Assembly: GCA_007988785.1 (NCBI GenBank) | Contig: BJUU01000003.1 | Location: 124,001 to 188,000, forward strand | DNA length: 64,000 bases | Reading direction: 5' to 3' | Source of the DNA: Agrococcus baldri | GTDB lineage: Bacteria; Actinomycetota; Actinomycetes; Actinomycetales; Microbacteriaceae | In this document: in pieces, positions 1-8,866 of the stretch | Numbering within the stretch: position 1 is the first letter of the stretch | Layout of the letters: every line of letters begins with the position of its first letter | The notes under the pieces: generated by a model | Databases searched by the model: none | The model's input: the letters and a program-made list of their open reading frames with translations, nothing else | What the model was told of the DNA's origin: nothing | Position numbers and translations under genes: made by a program

Positions 1-646
1 GCTGGGCTTCCTCGCGACCCTGTTCGTCGTCATCTTCTTCCTCGCCTGGGATTCCATGGGGCTGCCGGAGCGCGTCAAGCGCATCGCCGCCACCAACCCG
101 GGCATCGTGCGCGGCGTCGACCACTTCGCCGCCGGCGTGCAGCGCTACTGGGTGGTCGCGACCGTGTTCGGCCTCATCGTGTCGGCGCTCGACCTCGTGG
201 CGCTCTCGGCGCTGGGAGTGCCGCTCGCGCTCGTGTGGGCCCTGTTCGCCTTCGTCACCAACTACATCCCCAACGTCGGCTTCGTGCTCGGCGTGATCCC
301 GCCGACGCTCATGGCGCTGCTCGCCAACGGGCCGATCAACGCGCTGCTGACGGCGATCCTGTTCAGTGTCATCAACTTCGTCATGCAGTCGCTCATCCAG
401 CCGAAGGTGGCGGGGGATGCGGTGGGCGTCACGCCCGCGACCTCGTTCCTGTCGCTGCTCGTCTGGGCGTTCGCGCTCGGCCCCATCGGCGCGCTGCTGG
501 CGCTGCCGGCGACCCTCGCCGTGAAGACGCTGCTGATCGACCCCGACCCGAAGCTGGCCTGGGTGGGCAAGCTCATCACGAACAAGCTCGAGCCGCGCGA
601 GGGCAGGCTCGGCAAGGCGATCGGGCCGGGGGTGCAGGGTCGGTAG
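1..646 (+). CDS. AI-2E family transporter, C-terminal part (5' end outside window)
   Basis: The reading frame is open from base 2, so this is the last ~215 residues of a multi-pass membrane protein. Hydrophobic stretches alternate with short loops. Two AI-2E family (PF01594) hallmarks are visible: NYIPNVG after a membrane segment, and QPKVAGDAVG in the middle of the visible part. Members are permease-like proteins linked to export of small molecules or to sodium/proton exchange; the substrate cannot be read from sequence. The C-terminal tail is basic and cytoplasmic. The stop codon TAG also forms the first half of the -10 hexamer of the next gene. Confidence 0.85.
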   Translation, partial: LGFLATLFVVIFFLAWDSMGLPERVKRIAATNPGIVRGVDHFAAGVQRYWVVATVFGLIVSALDLVALSALGVPLALVWALFAFVTNYIPNVGFVLGVIPPTLMALLANGPINALLTAILFSVINFVMQSLIQPKVAGDAVGVTPATSFLSLLVWAFALGPIGALLALPATLAVKTLLIDPDPKLAWVGKLITNKLEPREGRLGKAIGPGVQGR

Positions 647-649
647 TCT
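644..649 (+). promoter_or_regulatory. -10 hexamer TAGTCT of leaderless PPK2 gene
   Basis: TAGTCT lies six bases before the ATG at 656, so transcription would begin at or beside the start codon. It overlaps the stop codon of the upstream transporter. No Shine-Dalgarno sequence is present. Inferred from spacing. Confidence 0.5.
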
Positions 650-655
650 CGGCGC

Positions 656-1564
656 ATGACCGAGATCACCGACGCTCTCCGCATCACCCGCTCCGTCCGC
701 CTCGCGGATGTCGACCCCGGCTCGAAGCCGGGCTTCGTCGGCGACAAGCTCGCCGGCCAGCAGGCCCTGGCGGCGGGCGCGAAGCGGCTGGCCGAGCTGC
801 AGGAGCGGCTCTACGCGGCGAGCCGGGCGGGCGACGAGCGCGCCGTGCTGCTGATGGTGCAGGGCATGGACACCTCCGGCAAGGGCGGCGTCATGCGGCA
901 CGTGGTCGGCCAGGTCGACCCGCAGGGCGTGCGCATCAAGGCCTTCAAGGCGCCCACGGCAGCAGAGCAGCGCCACGACTTCCTGTGGCGCATCGAGCGC
1001 GAGCTGCCGGAGCCCGGCATGATCGGCGTCTTCGACCGCTCGCACTACGAGGATGTGCTCATCCACCGCGTCCGCGGACTCTCGCCCGCCGACGAGATCC
1101 AGGAGCGCTACGGCAGGATCGTCGAGTTCGAGCGCGAGATCGGCGAGCGCGGCATCCGGCTGGTCAAGGTGATGCTGCACATCTCCCGCGAGGAGCAGGG
1201 CGCCCGGCTGCTCGAGCGGCTCGACCGGCCCGACAAGCACTGGAAGTACAACCCGGGCGATGTCGACGAGCGCGAGCTCTGGGACGAGTACATGGAGGCC
1301 TACCAGGTCGCCATCAACCGCACGGCGCGCGCCTCGGCGCCCTGGCACGTGGTGCCCGCCGACCGCAAGTGGTACGCGCGGCTCGCGGTGCACGAGCTGC
1401 TGGTCGAGGCGCTCGAGGCGATCGATCCGCAGTGGCCGACCGCCGACTTCGACGTCGCGGCCGAGCGCGAGCGGCTCGTCGCGCTCGGCGGCGTGCCGGT
1501 GGCCGAGGATGCGCCGCTGCCCAAGAAGAAGAAGAGCAAGAAGAAGGGCAAGAAGCAGTCGTAG
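656..1564 (+). CDS. PPK2 family polyphosphate kinase / polyphosphate:nucleotide phosphotransferase
   Basis: A 302-residue cytoplasmic enzyme of the PPK2 family, which moves phosphate between polyphosphate and nucleoside phosphates. The P-loop GMDTSGKG is at residues 70-77 and the second conserved block FDRSHYEDVL at 126-135. Both match PPK2, and the length fits a single-domain class enzyme. The sequence resembles the PPK2 subgroup that phosphorylates nucleotides, but direction and nucleotide preference are not readable. The last 14 residues are a lysine-rich tail, perhaps for binding polyphosphate or nucleic acid. The ATG start has no ribosome site and follows a -10 hexamer by six bases, so it is probably leaderless. 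Confidence 0.93.
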   Translation: MTEITDALRITRSVRLADVDPGSKPGFVGDKLAGQQALAAGAKRLAELQERLYAASRAGDERAVLLMVQGMDTSGKGGVMRHVVGQVDPQGVRIKAFKAPTAAEQRHDFLWRIERELPEPGMIGVFDRSHYEDVLIHRVRGLSPADEIQERYGRIVEFEREIGERGIRLVKVMLHISREEQGARLLERLDRPDKHWKYNPGDVDERELWDEYMEAYQVAINRTARASAPWHVVPADRKWYARLAVHELLVEALEAIDPQWPTADFDVAAERERLVALGGVPVAEDAPLPKKKKSKKKGKKQS

Positions 1565-1602
1565 GTCGAGGAGCGCTCGGGCGAGGCCCGAACGCGTCAC
1601 GA
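1565..1602. repeat. REP-like palindromic element, copy 1
   Basis: GGTCGAGGAGCGC is followed by a small hairpin (TCGGGC-GAG-GCCCGA) and then ACGCGTCACGA. The same left and right flanks enclose a different small hairpin at 48868-48904. It lies between the convergent PPK2 and menF genes, where it may act as a bidirectional terminator. Confidence 0.6.
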
Positions 1603-1610
1603 CACCGGAG

Positions 1611-2819
1611 CTACGGCAGCGGGTCTGCGAGCGCGTCGGTGATCGGCCGCAGCTTCACACCGGTCTCGGCGAGCTCGGCGTCGGGGTCGCTGCCCGCCAC
1701 GATGCCGGCGCCGGCGAAGGCGCGGATCGCCCCGTCCGGCGCGATGTCGGCGCCGCGCAGCGCGATCACCCACTCGCCGCCGCCGTCGCCGTCGATCCAG
1801 CCCACCGGCCCCGCGTAGCGGCCCCGGTCGACGCCCTCGAGCTCGCGGATCAGCCGCAGCGACGCGGCGCGCGGCGTGCCCGCCACCGCAGCCGTGGGGT
1901 GCAGCCGCGCGAGCACGTCGAGGGTCGAGCGCCCGCCCAGCGTGCCGGTGATGTCGGTCGCCAGGTGCCACAGGTTGGGCAGCAGCAGCGGGAACGGCTC
2001 CGAGGCGCGCGCGTCGGGCGCGAGCTCCTGCAGCACCTCGATCGCCGAGTCGGCGGCGAAGCGGTGCTCGCGCAGATCCTTGTCGCCCGAGGCGAGCGCC
2101 TCGGCGATCTCGGCGTCACGCGCCGGCGTCGCCCCACGGGCGGCGGTGCCGGCGAGCACGCGCGAGAAGAACGCCCCGTGGTGGGCGGCGATGAGCGTCT
2201 CGGGGCTCGCGCCGATCAGCCCGTCGACGGCGTAGGTGACGGCGTCGGGGTAGCGCTGCACCAGGCCGACCGCGACCGAGCGCACGTCGCCGTCCTCCGG
2301 CAGCTGCCCGACGCGGTCGCGCGCGACGACCACCTTCTCGGCCTCCCCGGCCCGGATGCGCTCGGTCGCCTCGGCCACGACGGCCCGATACCGCGCGGCG
2401 TCGATGGCGCCGTCGCGCAGCTCCACGCGCACCTCGTCGACCGCGGTCGGGTGCAGCCGGCCGTGCTCGCCGATCCACGTCACCCACTCGTCGTCGCCGC
2501 GGCGGCCGACGACCACGCGGGGCACGATCAGCACGCTGGTGGCGGCCGAGGCGTCGTCGAACGCGAAGGCGCCGAAGGCGATCAGCCCCGTGCCGGGCAC
2601 GCGCACCGCGTCGTCGACCTCGGCATCCCGCGCGACGCGACGCCACGCATCCGCCGCATCGGTGAAGCGCGAGGGGCCGTGGAACTCGAGGCGCAGCGCC
2701 TCGCCGCGGCCGACGATGCCGTCGGCGCCGCGACGGACGGCCAGCGGGGCGCGAGGGTCGGCGTGCTCCAGCAGGCGCCCGAGCTCCGCGCGCTCGGAGC
2801 GCACCCGCAGGCCTGGCAT
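1611..2819 (-). CDS. menF: Isochorismate synthase (menaquinone pathway)
   Basis: A 402-residue chorismate-binding enzyme. It should convert chorismate to isochorismate, the first committed step of menaquinone synthesis. The C-terminal two thirds carry the chorismate-binding signatures AGTAARGATPARD, HPTAAVAGTPR, YAGPVGWID and GAGIVAGSDPDAE, the last typical of isochorismate synthases. Length excludes TrpE/PabB-like fusions. The open frame continues upstream, but the ATG at 2819 is preceded after seven bases by TAGGCT (minus strand) and fits the family's usual length. It is divergent from menG. A siderophore-type EntC role is possible, but the neighbours are menaquinone genes. Confidence 0.9.
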   Translation of the reverse strand: MPGLRVRSERAELGRLLEHADPRAPLAVRRGADGIVGRGEALRLEFHGPSRFTDAADAWRRVARDAEVDDAVRVPGTGLIAFGAFAFDDASAATSVLIVPRVVVGRRGDDEWVTWIGEHGRLHPTAVDEVRVELRDGAIDAARYRAVVAEATERIRAGEAEKVVVARDRVGQLPEDGDVRSVAVGLVQRYPDAVTYAVDGLIGASPETLIAAHHGAFFSRVLAGTAARGATPARDAEIAEALASGDKDLREHRFAADSAIEVLQELAPDARASEPFPLLLPNLWHLATDITGTLGGRSTLDVLARLHPTAAVAGTPRAASLRLIRELEGVDRGRYAGPVGWIDGDGGGEWVIALRGADIAPDGAIRAFAGAGIVAGSDPDAELAETGVKLRPITDALADPLP

Positions 2820-2826
2820 AGCCGCA

Positions 2827-2832
2827 AGCCTA
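2827..2832 (-). promoter_or_regulatory. -10 hexamer TAGGCT of leaderless menF
   Basis: On the minus strand TAGGCT ends seven bases before the menF ATG. It forms the left half of a compact divergent promoter region of about 72 bases shared with menG. No clear -35 is visible. Confidence 0.5.
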
Positions 2833-2878
2833 GTCGGCGCCCGGTCGACGGCCCGGCGAACGCGCACCCGCGTGAGCC

Positions 2879-2884
2879 TAGGAT
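2879..2884 (+). promoter_or_regulatory. -10 hexamer TAGGAT of leaderless menG
   Basis: TAGGAT is followed by seven bases and the GTG at 2892, the same spacing as at menF, yajQ and others here. It overlaps an in-frame ATG at 2883, which makes that ATG an unlikely start. Confidence 0.5.
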
Positions 2885-2891
2885 GGAGGAC

Positions 2892-3641
2892 GTGAGCCGA
2901 GCAGACATGCAGAAGGACCCGGAGGCGGTCGCCGGCATGTTCGACGCGACGGCCAAGCGCTACGACCTGCTGAACTCGCTGCTCTCCGGCGGCAACGACC
3001 GGCTCTGGCGCATCCACATGCAGCGCGCGGTGCGGCCGCAGCCCGGCGAGCGCATCCTCGACGTCGCCGCCGGCACCGGCGCATCCGCCGCCCCGATGGC
3101 GAAGGCCGGCGCCCTCGTCACCGCGCTCGACATCAGCCAGGGCATGCTCGAGGTGGGCCGTGAGCGCCACCCCGACATCGAGTTCGTGCACGGCAGCGCG
3201 ACCGAGCTGCCCTTCGACGACGACAGCTTCGACGCCGTCACCATCTCGTTCGGGCTGCGCAACGTGCAGCAGCCGCGCGCAGCGCTGAGCGAGTTCTTCC
3301 GGGTGCTCAAGCCCGGCGGCCGCGTGCTCGTCTGCGAGTTCTCGCAGCCGCCCGTCGGCGTGGTGCGCAAGAGCTACGAGCTGTACCTGCGCACCGTGCT
3401 GCCCGGCATGGCGAGGGCCGCGAGCTCGAACCCCGAGGCCTACCGCTACCTGGTCGAGTCGATCGCGTCATGGCCCGACCAGCAGACGCTCTCGCAGTGG
3501 ATCCGCACGATCGGCTTCACGCGCGTCGCGCACCGCAACCTCACCATGGGCGTGGTGGCGCTGCACCGGGGGCGCAAGCCCACCGAGGCCACCGGCGCGA
3601 TGCGGCTCGCGCGCCACGCGCAGGAGGAGCAGGGCGCGTGA
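2892..3641 (+). CDS. menG: Demethylmenaquinone methyltransferase (UbiE/MenG family)
   Basis: A 249-residue SAM-dependent methyltransferase. It catalyses the final C-methylation of demethylmenaquinone to menaquinone at the membrane surface. Visible are the UbiE N-terminal signature (VAGMFDATAKRYDLLN), the SAM-binding ILDVAAGTGASA and the family block ISFGLRNV. Three in-frame starts exist (ATG 2883, GTG 2892, ATG 2907). GTG 2892 is chosen because it sits seven bases after a -10 hexamer and gives the usual MSRAD-type N-terminus. The stop overlaps the start of the polyprenyl synthase by GTGA, so ring methylation and side-chain synthesis are probably co-transcribed. Confidence 0.93.
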   Translation: MSRADMQKDPEAVAGMFDATAKRYDLLNSLLSGGNDRLWRIHMQRAVRPQPGERILDVAAGTGASAAPMAKAGALVTALDISQGMLEVGRERHPDIEFVHGSATELPFDDDSFDAVTISFGLRNVQQPRAALSEFFRVLKPGGRVLVCEFSQPPVGVVRKSYELYLRTVLPGMARAASSNPEAYRYLVESIASWPDQQTLSQWIRTIGFTRVAHRNLTMGVVALHRGRKPTEATGAMRLARHAQEEQGA

Positions 3642-4651
3642 TCGCTTCCGTCACGTCGGCCTTCGGGCTCCGCGGCCCGCGCTTCGCCTCGCCCGCCGAC
3701 ACGCGCGTCGTCGACGCGGTCGAGCGCGGCCTCGAGCGGCTCGAGACGCTGCTCGACGAGCACCTGCGGGTCGCCGACCCGGTGGCGGATGCGGTGGCCC
3801 GCTACCTGAAGGAGGCCGGCGGCAAGCGCGCACGGCCGCTGCTGCTGCTGCTGGCCGCGCACCTCGGCCGGGGCATCGACGACGACGTGCTCGCTGCCGC
3901 AGAGGTGGTCGAGATCACCCACCTCGCGAGCCTGTACCACGACGACGTGATGGACGAGGCCGACACCCGCAGGGGAGTGCCCGCCGCGCACGTCGCCTGG
4001 AGCAACTCGGTGGCGATCCTCGCGGGCGACCTGCTGTTCGCGCGCGCCGGCGCGGTCGCGGCGCCGCTCGGCGAGGAGGTCGCGCGCCTGCAGGCGCGCA
4101 CCTTCGAGCGGCTCTGCCTCGGGCAGCTGCACGAGACGCTCGGCCCCGGCGACGCCGACCCGGCGCAGCACTACCTGCAGGTGCTGAGCGACAAGACCGG
4201 CTCGCTCATCGCGGCGGCCGCCGAGCTCGGTGCGGTGGTGAGCGGCGCCGACGCCGGCTACCGCGCTGCGCTGCGCGACTTCGGCGAGCGCATCGGCGTC
4301 GCCTTCCAGCTCGTCGACGACGTGATCGACCTCTCGGCCGACCCCGCCACCGGCAAGGATCGCGGCACCGACGTGCGCGCGGGCGTCGAGACGCTGCCCG
4401 TGCTGCTGCTCGCTGCGCGCGAGGATGCCCCGAGCCGCGCGCTCGCCGCGCGACTCGCGTCGCCCGCCGACGAGGACGACCTGACCGCAGCCATCGCCGA
4501 GCTCGCCGAGCACGAGGTGGTGTCCGAGGCGCTCGCCGAGGCCGAGGGCTGGCAGCGGCGCGCGCTCGAGGCGCTCGAGCCGCTGCCGGCCGGCACCGTG
4601 CGGCGCGGGCTCGAGGCGTTCGCCGAGCACGTCGTCTCGCGCACCCGCTGA
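3638..4651 (+). CDS. Long-chain polyprenyl diphosphate synthase (menaquinone side chain)
   Basis: A 337-residue trans-prenyltransferase. It has GGKRARP (residues 61-67), a first aspartate-rich motif DDVMD (102-106) and a second DDVID (227-231), the Mg-diphosphate binding sites of the farnesyl/heptaprenyl synthase family. It should condense isopentenyl diphosphate units into the all-trans chain of menaquinone. The GTG start overlaps the menG stop by four bases. The position directly after menG argues for the heptaprenyl or octaprenyl synthase role rather than geranylgeranyl synthase, but chain length cannot be fixed by eye. Confidence 0.92.
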   Translation: MIASVTSAFGLRGPRFASPADTRVVDAVERGLERLETLLDEHLRVADPVADAVARYLKEAGGKRARPLLLLLAAHLGRGIDDDVLAAAEVVEITHLASLYHDDVMDEADTRRGVPAAHVAWSNSVAILAGDLLFARAGAVAAPLGEEVARLQARTFERLCLGQLHETLGPGDADPAQHYLQVLSDKTGSLIAAAAELGAVVSGADAGYRAALRDFGERIGVAFQLVDDVIDLSADPATGKDRGTDVRAGVETLPVLLLAAREDAPSRALAARLASPADEDDLTAAIAELAEHEVVSEALAEAEGWQRRALEALEPLPAGTVRRGLEAFAEHVVSRTR

Positions 4652-4700
4652 GCATCATCGAAACCCGGCGGCGCTGCCGCCCGCAGCCGTAAGGAGAACC

Positions 4701-6053
4701 GTGAGCGCACCGCTCCGCATCGCCGTGGTCGGCGCCGGCCCCGCCGGCATCTACGCCGCCGACATCCTGAAGAAGTCGGCCGCTGAGCACGGCCGCGAGG
4801 TCGCGATCGACCTGTTCGAGCAGCTGCCGGCGCCCTACGGGCTGGTGCGCTACGGCGTCGCGCCCGACCACCCGCGCATCAAGGGCATCATCGCGGCGCT
4901 GCGCGAGGTGCTCGAGTCGGGCGTCGTGCGGCTGTTCGGCAACGTGCGCTTCGGCACCGACATCACGCTCGAGGATCTGCAGGGGCTCTACCACGGCGTC
5001 ATCTTCGCCACCGGGGCCACGAAGGACGCCCCGCTCGAGATCGACGGCATCGACACGGCCGGCTCCTACGGCGCCGCCGACTTCGTCTCCTGGTACGACG
5101 GCCACCCGGATGTGCCGCGGGAGTGGCCGCTCGAGGCGCGCGAGATCGCCGTGATCGGCAACGGCAACGTCGCCCTCGACGTGGCGCGGATGCTCGCGAA
5201 GCACCCCGAGGACCTCATGCCCACCGAGGTGCCCGCGAACGTCGTCGAGGGGCTGCGCGCATCCCCCGTCACCGACGTGCACGTGTTCGGCCGCCGCGGC
5301 CCGCTGAGCGTCAAGTTCACGCCGCTCGAGCTGCGCGAGCTCGGCGAGCTGCGCGACGTCGACATGATCCTGCACGACGAGGACTTCGGGGTCGACCCCG
5401 ACGAGGAGACGGCGAAGCAGAACAAGCAGATCCTCGTGATCTCGCGCGTGCTCGAGCAGTGGCGGCAGCGCGAGACCGGGCAGGCCTCGCGCCGCCTGCA
5501 CCTGCACTTCTGGTCGAGGCCGGATGCGGTGCTCGGCCAGGGGAAGGTCGAGGCGCTGCGCGTCGAGCGCACCCGCCCGAACGGCGACGGCGGCATCGAG
5601 GGCACCGGGGAGCTGCGGGAGATCCCGGTGCAGGCGGTCTACCGGGCGGTCGGCTACTTCTCCTCGCCGCTCGCGGACGTGCCCTTCGACGAGCGCCGCG
5701 GCGTGATCCCGAACATCGCCGGCCGCGTGCACGACGGCTCGCGTCCCGTGCCGGGGCTGTATGCGACGGGCTGGATCAAGCGCGGGCCCGTGGGCCTGAT
5801 CGGCCACACGAAGTCCGACGCGAAGGAGACCGTCGAGCAACTGCTCGGCGACGAGCACTCCTGGTGGAGCCCGGCGGAGTACGACGCGGCGGCGGTGCCG
5901 GCGATGCTGGCCGAGCGCGGCGTCGCGTGGACCGACATCGCTGGCTGGATCCGCCTCGACGACCACGAGAAGGCGCTGGGCGAGCCGCACGGGCGCGAGC
6001 GCGTCAAGGTCGTGCCGCGCGACGAGATGATCACCATCTCGCGCGACGAGTGA
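4701..6053 (+). CDS. FAD-dependent ferredoxin/flavodoxin-NADP+ reductase (FprA type)
   Basis: A 450-residue adrenodoxin-reductase-like flavoprotein. The FAD-binding VVGAGPAGIYAA is at residues 9-20 and the NADP-binding IGNGNVALDVARML begins near residue 152. GRRGP and the late block YATGWIKRGPVGLIGHTKSDA are typical of FprA. It transfers electrons between NADPH and ferredoxin in the cytoplasm. AAGGAG stands four bases before the GTG start. It follows the menaquinone genes by 49 bases in the same direction, so a shared transcript is plausible. Family length is normal. Confidence 0.94.
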   Translation: MSAPLRIAVVGAGPAGIYAADILKKSAAEHGREVAIDLFEQLPAPYGLVRYGVAPDHPRIKGIIAALREVLESGVVRLFGNVRFGTDITLEDLQGLYHGVIFATGATKDAPLEIDGIDTAGSYGAADFVSWYDGHPDVPREWPLEAREIAVIGNGNVALDVARMLAKHPEDLMPTEVPANVVEGLRASPVTDVHVFGRRGPLSVKFTPLELRELGELRDVDMILHDEDFGVDPDEETAKQNKQILVISRVLEQWRQRETGQASRRLHLHFWSRPDAVLGQGKVEALRVERTRPNGDGGIEGTGELREIPVQAVYRAVGYFSSPLADVPFDERRGVIPNIAGRVHDGSRPVPGLYATGWIKRGPVGLIGHTKSDAKETVEQLLGDEHSWWSPAEYDAAAVPAMLAERGVAWTDIAGWIRLDDHEKALGEPHGRERVKVVPRDEMITISRDE

Positions 6054-6071
6054 CGGCGACACCCCCCTGTT

Positions 6072-6116
6072 CCCTGAGCCGCTCCGCGCGCGCAGCGCGC
6101 TGAGCGTGTCGAAGGG
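6072..6116 (-). repeat. CCCTTCGACACGCTC dispersed element, copy 1
   Basis: Read on the minus strand this 45-bp element begins CCCTTCGACACGCTCAGC, contains the inner palindrome GCGCGCTGCGCGCGC and ends GGCTCAGGG. It matches two tandem copies at 36852-36895 and 36907-36950, with one visible substitution in the shared 44 bp. It fills the gap between the FprA-like gene and the exporter gene. Confidence 0.75.
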
Positions 6117-6124
6117 CGCATGAC

Positions 6125-6883
6125 ATGGAGCTGACCGGCTACCTGCTGATCGCCGCCGCCTCCGTCGGCGCCGGCGCCATCAACGCGGCGGCCGGCGGCG
6201 GCACGCTCATCACCTTCCCGGCGATGCTCGCCGCGGGCATGAGCCCGCTCGCGGCCAACATCACGAGCGCCATCGGGCTGCTCACCGGCAGCCTCGGCGG
6301 CGCCGTCTCGTTCCGCAAGGAGCTCGCGCGGCAGCGCCGCCGCTTCCTCGCGAACGCGCCATGGGCTGCGGGCGGCGCGGTGCTGGGCGCCATCCTGCTG
6401 CTCAGCACGCCCGGCGACGCGTTCACCGCGATCGTGCCGTGGCTCGTGCTCTCGGCCGCCGCGCTCTTCGCCGCCCAGCCGCTCATCGCGCGCTGGCTCC
6501 GGCGCGCCGCCGAGCACGACACCGAGACCACCGGCGGCTGGCCCATGCACCTCGCGTTCGTCGGCATCGGCATCTACGGCGCCTACTTCGGCGCCGGCAT
6601 CGGCGTCGTGATGCTCGCCCTGCTCGGCCTCATCATCCACGACTCGATCCAGCACCACTCGGCGATGAAGAACATCATGGCGCTCGTCATCAACGGCACA
6701 GGCGCGCTCATCCTGGTGTTCTCGCCGCTCGTGCACTGGGGCGTGGTCGCGATCATGCTCGCCGGGGCGCTCGTGGGCGGGCTCGCGGGCGGCTGGCTCG
6801 CCCGCCGGGTGCCCGGCTGGCTGCTGCGCACCGTCGTGGTCGCGATCGCGGTGGTCGTCGGCGTCACGATGCTGCTGGGCTGA
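6125..6883 (+). CDS. TauE/SafE family sulfite exporter-like membrane protein
   Basis: A 252-residue integral membrane protein with about eight hydrophobic segments. The family's two half-repeat signatures are present: AGAINAAAGGGTLITFP near the N-terminus and YGAYFGAGIGVVMLALLG in the middle. TauE/SafE proteins (PF01925) export sulfite, sulfoacetate or related anions; the substrate is unknown here. The ATG at 6125 has no good ribosome site, because the repeat element occupies the upstream region. An out-of-frame ATG lies five bases earlier. Function is known at family level only. Confidence 0.85.
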   Translation: MELTGYLLIAAASVGAGAINAAAGGGTLITFPAMLAAGMSPLAANITSAIGLLTGSLGGAVSFRKELARQRRRFLANAPWAAGGAVLGAILLLSTPGDAFTAIVPWLVLSAAALFAAQPLIARWLRRAAEHDTETTGGWPMHLAFVGIGIYGAYFGAGIGVVMLALLGLIIHDSIQHHSAMKNIMALVINGTGALILVFSPLVHWGVVAIMLAGALVGGLAGGWLARRVPGWLLRTVVVAIAVVVGVTMLLG

Positions 6884-6898
6884 GCCGGCAGCCGGCCG

Positions 6899-8350
6899 CT
6901 ACTGCAGCGCCGAGGTGAGCCGCGCGATGCTGTCGAACGCCTGCGCCACGCGGGGCCGTGCCATCCACGCGTCCAGCGTGAGCTGCGTCGACTGCTGCCG
7001 GTACGCATCCGCCATGCCCTGCAGCTGCGCGACCATCGACGCGCCCTCGATGAGCATCGACACCTCGAAGTTGAGGCCGAACGAGCGCATGTCGATGTTC
7101 GAGGAGCCGATGATCGAGACGTGCTCGTCGAAGGTCATGAACTTCGAGTGCAGCACCGTCGGCTTGGCGAACAGCGTGATCCGCACGCCCGCGCGCAGCA
7201 GCTCCTCGTAGTAGCTGCGCTGCGCGTGGTAGGTCCAGAACTGGTCGCCGATCTCGCTCGCGAAGAGCTCGATCTCGATGCCGCGCATCGCGGCGGAGGT
7301 GATCGCGTAGCGCATGGCCTCGTCGGGCACGAAGTAGGGGCTGACGATCGTGATGCGCCGCTCCGCCGCGTGCACGAGCTCGAGGAAGACGCGCAGGTTG
7401 ATCTCGCCCTCGAAGCCGGGGCCGGACGGGATGACGGATGCGTTGAGGTCGCCGTCGGGCGCGCCGGTCTCGCTCGCGAGCTCCACGAGCTCGTTGGTCT
7501 CCGCCCACCAGTCCGACCAGAAGAGCGCGTCGAGCGCGACCACGGGCGGACCGCTGATCTCGATCCAGGAGTCGCGCCACTGCAGGCCGCGGCGGATGTT
7601 GCGGCGCCACAGGTAGGAGGGGTCGATGAGGTTGAGCGAGCCGGTGAAGCCGACCGCCCCGTCGATGACGACGAGCTTGCGGTGGTTGCGCAGGTCGGGC
7701 CGCTGCCACTGGCCGCGCCAGGGGCGCAGCGGCAGCATGTCGCGCAGCTCGGCGCCCATCGCCTCGAGGCGCTCGACGGTCTCCTTGCGGCGCGGGTAGC
7801 GCACGCTCGTGAGGTGGTCGACGAGCACCCGCACGACGATCCCGCGGGCGGTGGCGCGCTCGAGCGCTGCGAAGAACTGCTCGGTGCGCTCGGAGGCGAC
7901 GAGCAGGTAGAACTCGACGTGCACGAACCGCTCGGCCTCGTCGATGCGTCGCGCCATCGCCTCGAGCTGGGCGTCGAACTCGCCCCAGACCACGGCCGAG
8001 GCCGGCCCGATGTGGGGCATCGACGACAGCCGGCGGTTGAGCTCGACCACGCCCGGCAGCCACGGCGGGCGGCCGGGGAGCGCCGCGGCGTCGTCGATGT
8101 CGAGGGTGCTCTCGCCGATGAGCTCCTGGATGGCCGCCATCTTCTTGCGGCGGCCCGCGGGCAGCCTGTTGTTGCCGAGCAGCCCGAAGATGATCCAGCC
8201 GGCGACGGGCTGGATCATGATGATCAGCAGCCAGGCGATCGCCGATGCGGGCCGGCGGTTGTAGGGCACGACGACGATCGCCGCCAGCCGCAGCGCGACG
8301 TCGATCGTGACGTAGAGCGCGGTGAGCGCCTGCGTGAGGTTCAGCTCCAC
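6899..8350 (-). CDS. cls: Cardiolipin synthase (phospholipase D superfamily)
   Basis: A 483-residue membrane phospholipid synthase. Two N-terminal membrane segments (residues ~10-60, including WLLIIMIQPVAGWIIFGLL) precede two phospholipase D HKD sites. The first reads NHRKLVVIDGAVGFTGSLN and the second LHSKFMTFDEHVSIIGSSN. This is the standard bacterial Cls layout, forming cardiolipin from two phosphatidylglycerols. The stop lies 15 bases from the convergent exporter's stop. Its start lies 24 bases downstream of the yajQ stop in the same direction, so the two may be co-transcribed. Confidence 0.92.
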   Translation of the reverse strand: MELNLTQALTALYVTIDVALRLAAIVVVPYNRRPASAIAWLLIIMIQPVAGWIIFGLLGNNRLPAGRRKKMAAIQELIGESTLDIDDAAALPGRPPWLPGVVELNRRLSSMPHIGPASAVVWGEFDAQLEAMARRIDEAERFVHVEFYLLVASERTEQFFAALERATARGIVVRVLVDHLTSVRYPRRKETVERLEAMGAELRDMLPLRPWRGQWQRPDLRNHRKLVVIDGAVGFTGSLNLIDPSYLWRRNIRRGLQWRDSWIEISGPPVVALDALFWSDWWAETNELVELASETGAPDGDLNASVIPSGPGFEGEINLRVFLELVHAAERRITIVSPYFVPDEAMRYAITSAAMRGIEIELFASEIGDQFWTYHAQRSYYEELLRAGVRITLFAKPTVLHSKFMTFDEHVSIIGSSNIDMRSFGLNFEVSMLIEGASMVAQLQGMADAYRQQSTQLTLDAWMARPRVAQAFDSIARLTSALQ

Positions 8351-8374
8351 GGCGTCACGATGGGTGGCGCCGGA

Positions 8375-8866
8375 TCAGCGGAAGTTGATGAACTGCAGGT
8401 CGATGTCGAAGTCGCCGCCCTTGAGCAGTGCGATCGTGGCCTGCAGGTCGTCGCGGCTCTTCGAGCTCACGCGCACCTCGTCGCCCTGGATCTGGCTCTT
8501 CACCGACTTCGGCCCTTCCTCGCGGATGAGCTTCGTCACCTTCTTGCCGATCTCGGTGGAGATGCCGTCCTTCAGCGCGATCTCGATGCGGAACTCCTTG
8601 CCCGAGGGGTAGGGGTCGCCCTGCTCGAGCATCTTGAGCTCGATGCCGCGCTTGATGAACTTCGACTGCACGACGTCGAGCACGGCCTTGACGCGCTCTT
8701 CTGAGGATGCCTTGAGCAGCACCGTGTCGCCGCTCCATGAGACGTCCGCGCCGACGCCCTTGAAGTCGTAGCGCTGCTCGACCTCCTTTCGCGCCTGGTT
8801 GACGGCGTTCTCCGCCTCCATCTTGTCGACCTTGCTGACCACATCGAAGCTCGAGTCGTTTGCCAT
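8375..8866 (-). CDS. yajQ: YajQ family nucleotide-binding protein (UPF0234)
   Basis: A complete 163-residue YajQ protein. It opens MANDSSFDVVSKVDK and ends in the family's usual LQFINFR. YajQ proteins bind cyclic di-GMP and nucleic acid in some bacteria; the role in Actinobacteria is uncertain. The ATG is six bases after a TAGGCT hexamer on the minus strand, so it is probably leaderless. Its promoter and first codons are repeated, in decayed form, three times in the next 2.7 kb (starts at 9631, 10547 and 11543). Confidence 0.95.
   Translation of the reverse strand: MANDSSFDVVSKVDKMEAENAVNQARKEVEQRYDFKGVGADVSWSGDTVLLKASSEERVKAVLDVVQSKFIKRGIELKMLEQGDPYPSGKEFRIEIALKDGISTEIGKKVTKLIREEGPKSVKSQIQGDEVRVSSKSRDDLQATIALLKGGDFDIDLQFINFR

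Noticed and set aside
2883-2885. ATG as menG start
   Set aside because: It lies inside the -10 hexamer TAGGAT; the GTG at 2892 fits the leaderless spacing and the family N-terminus.
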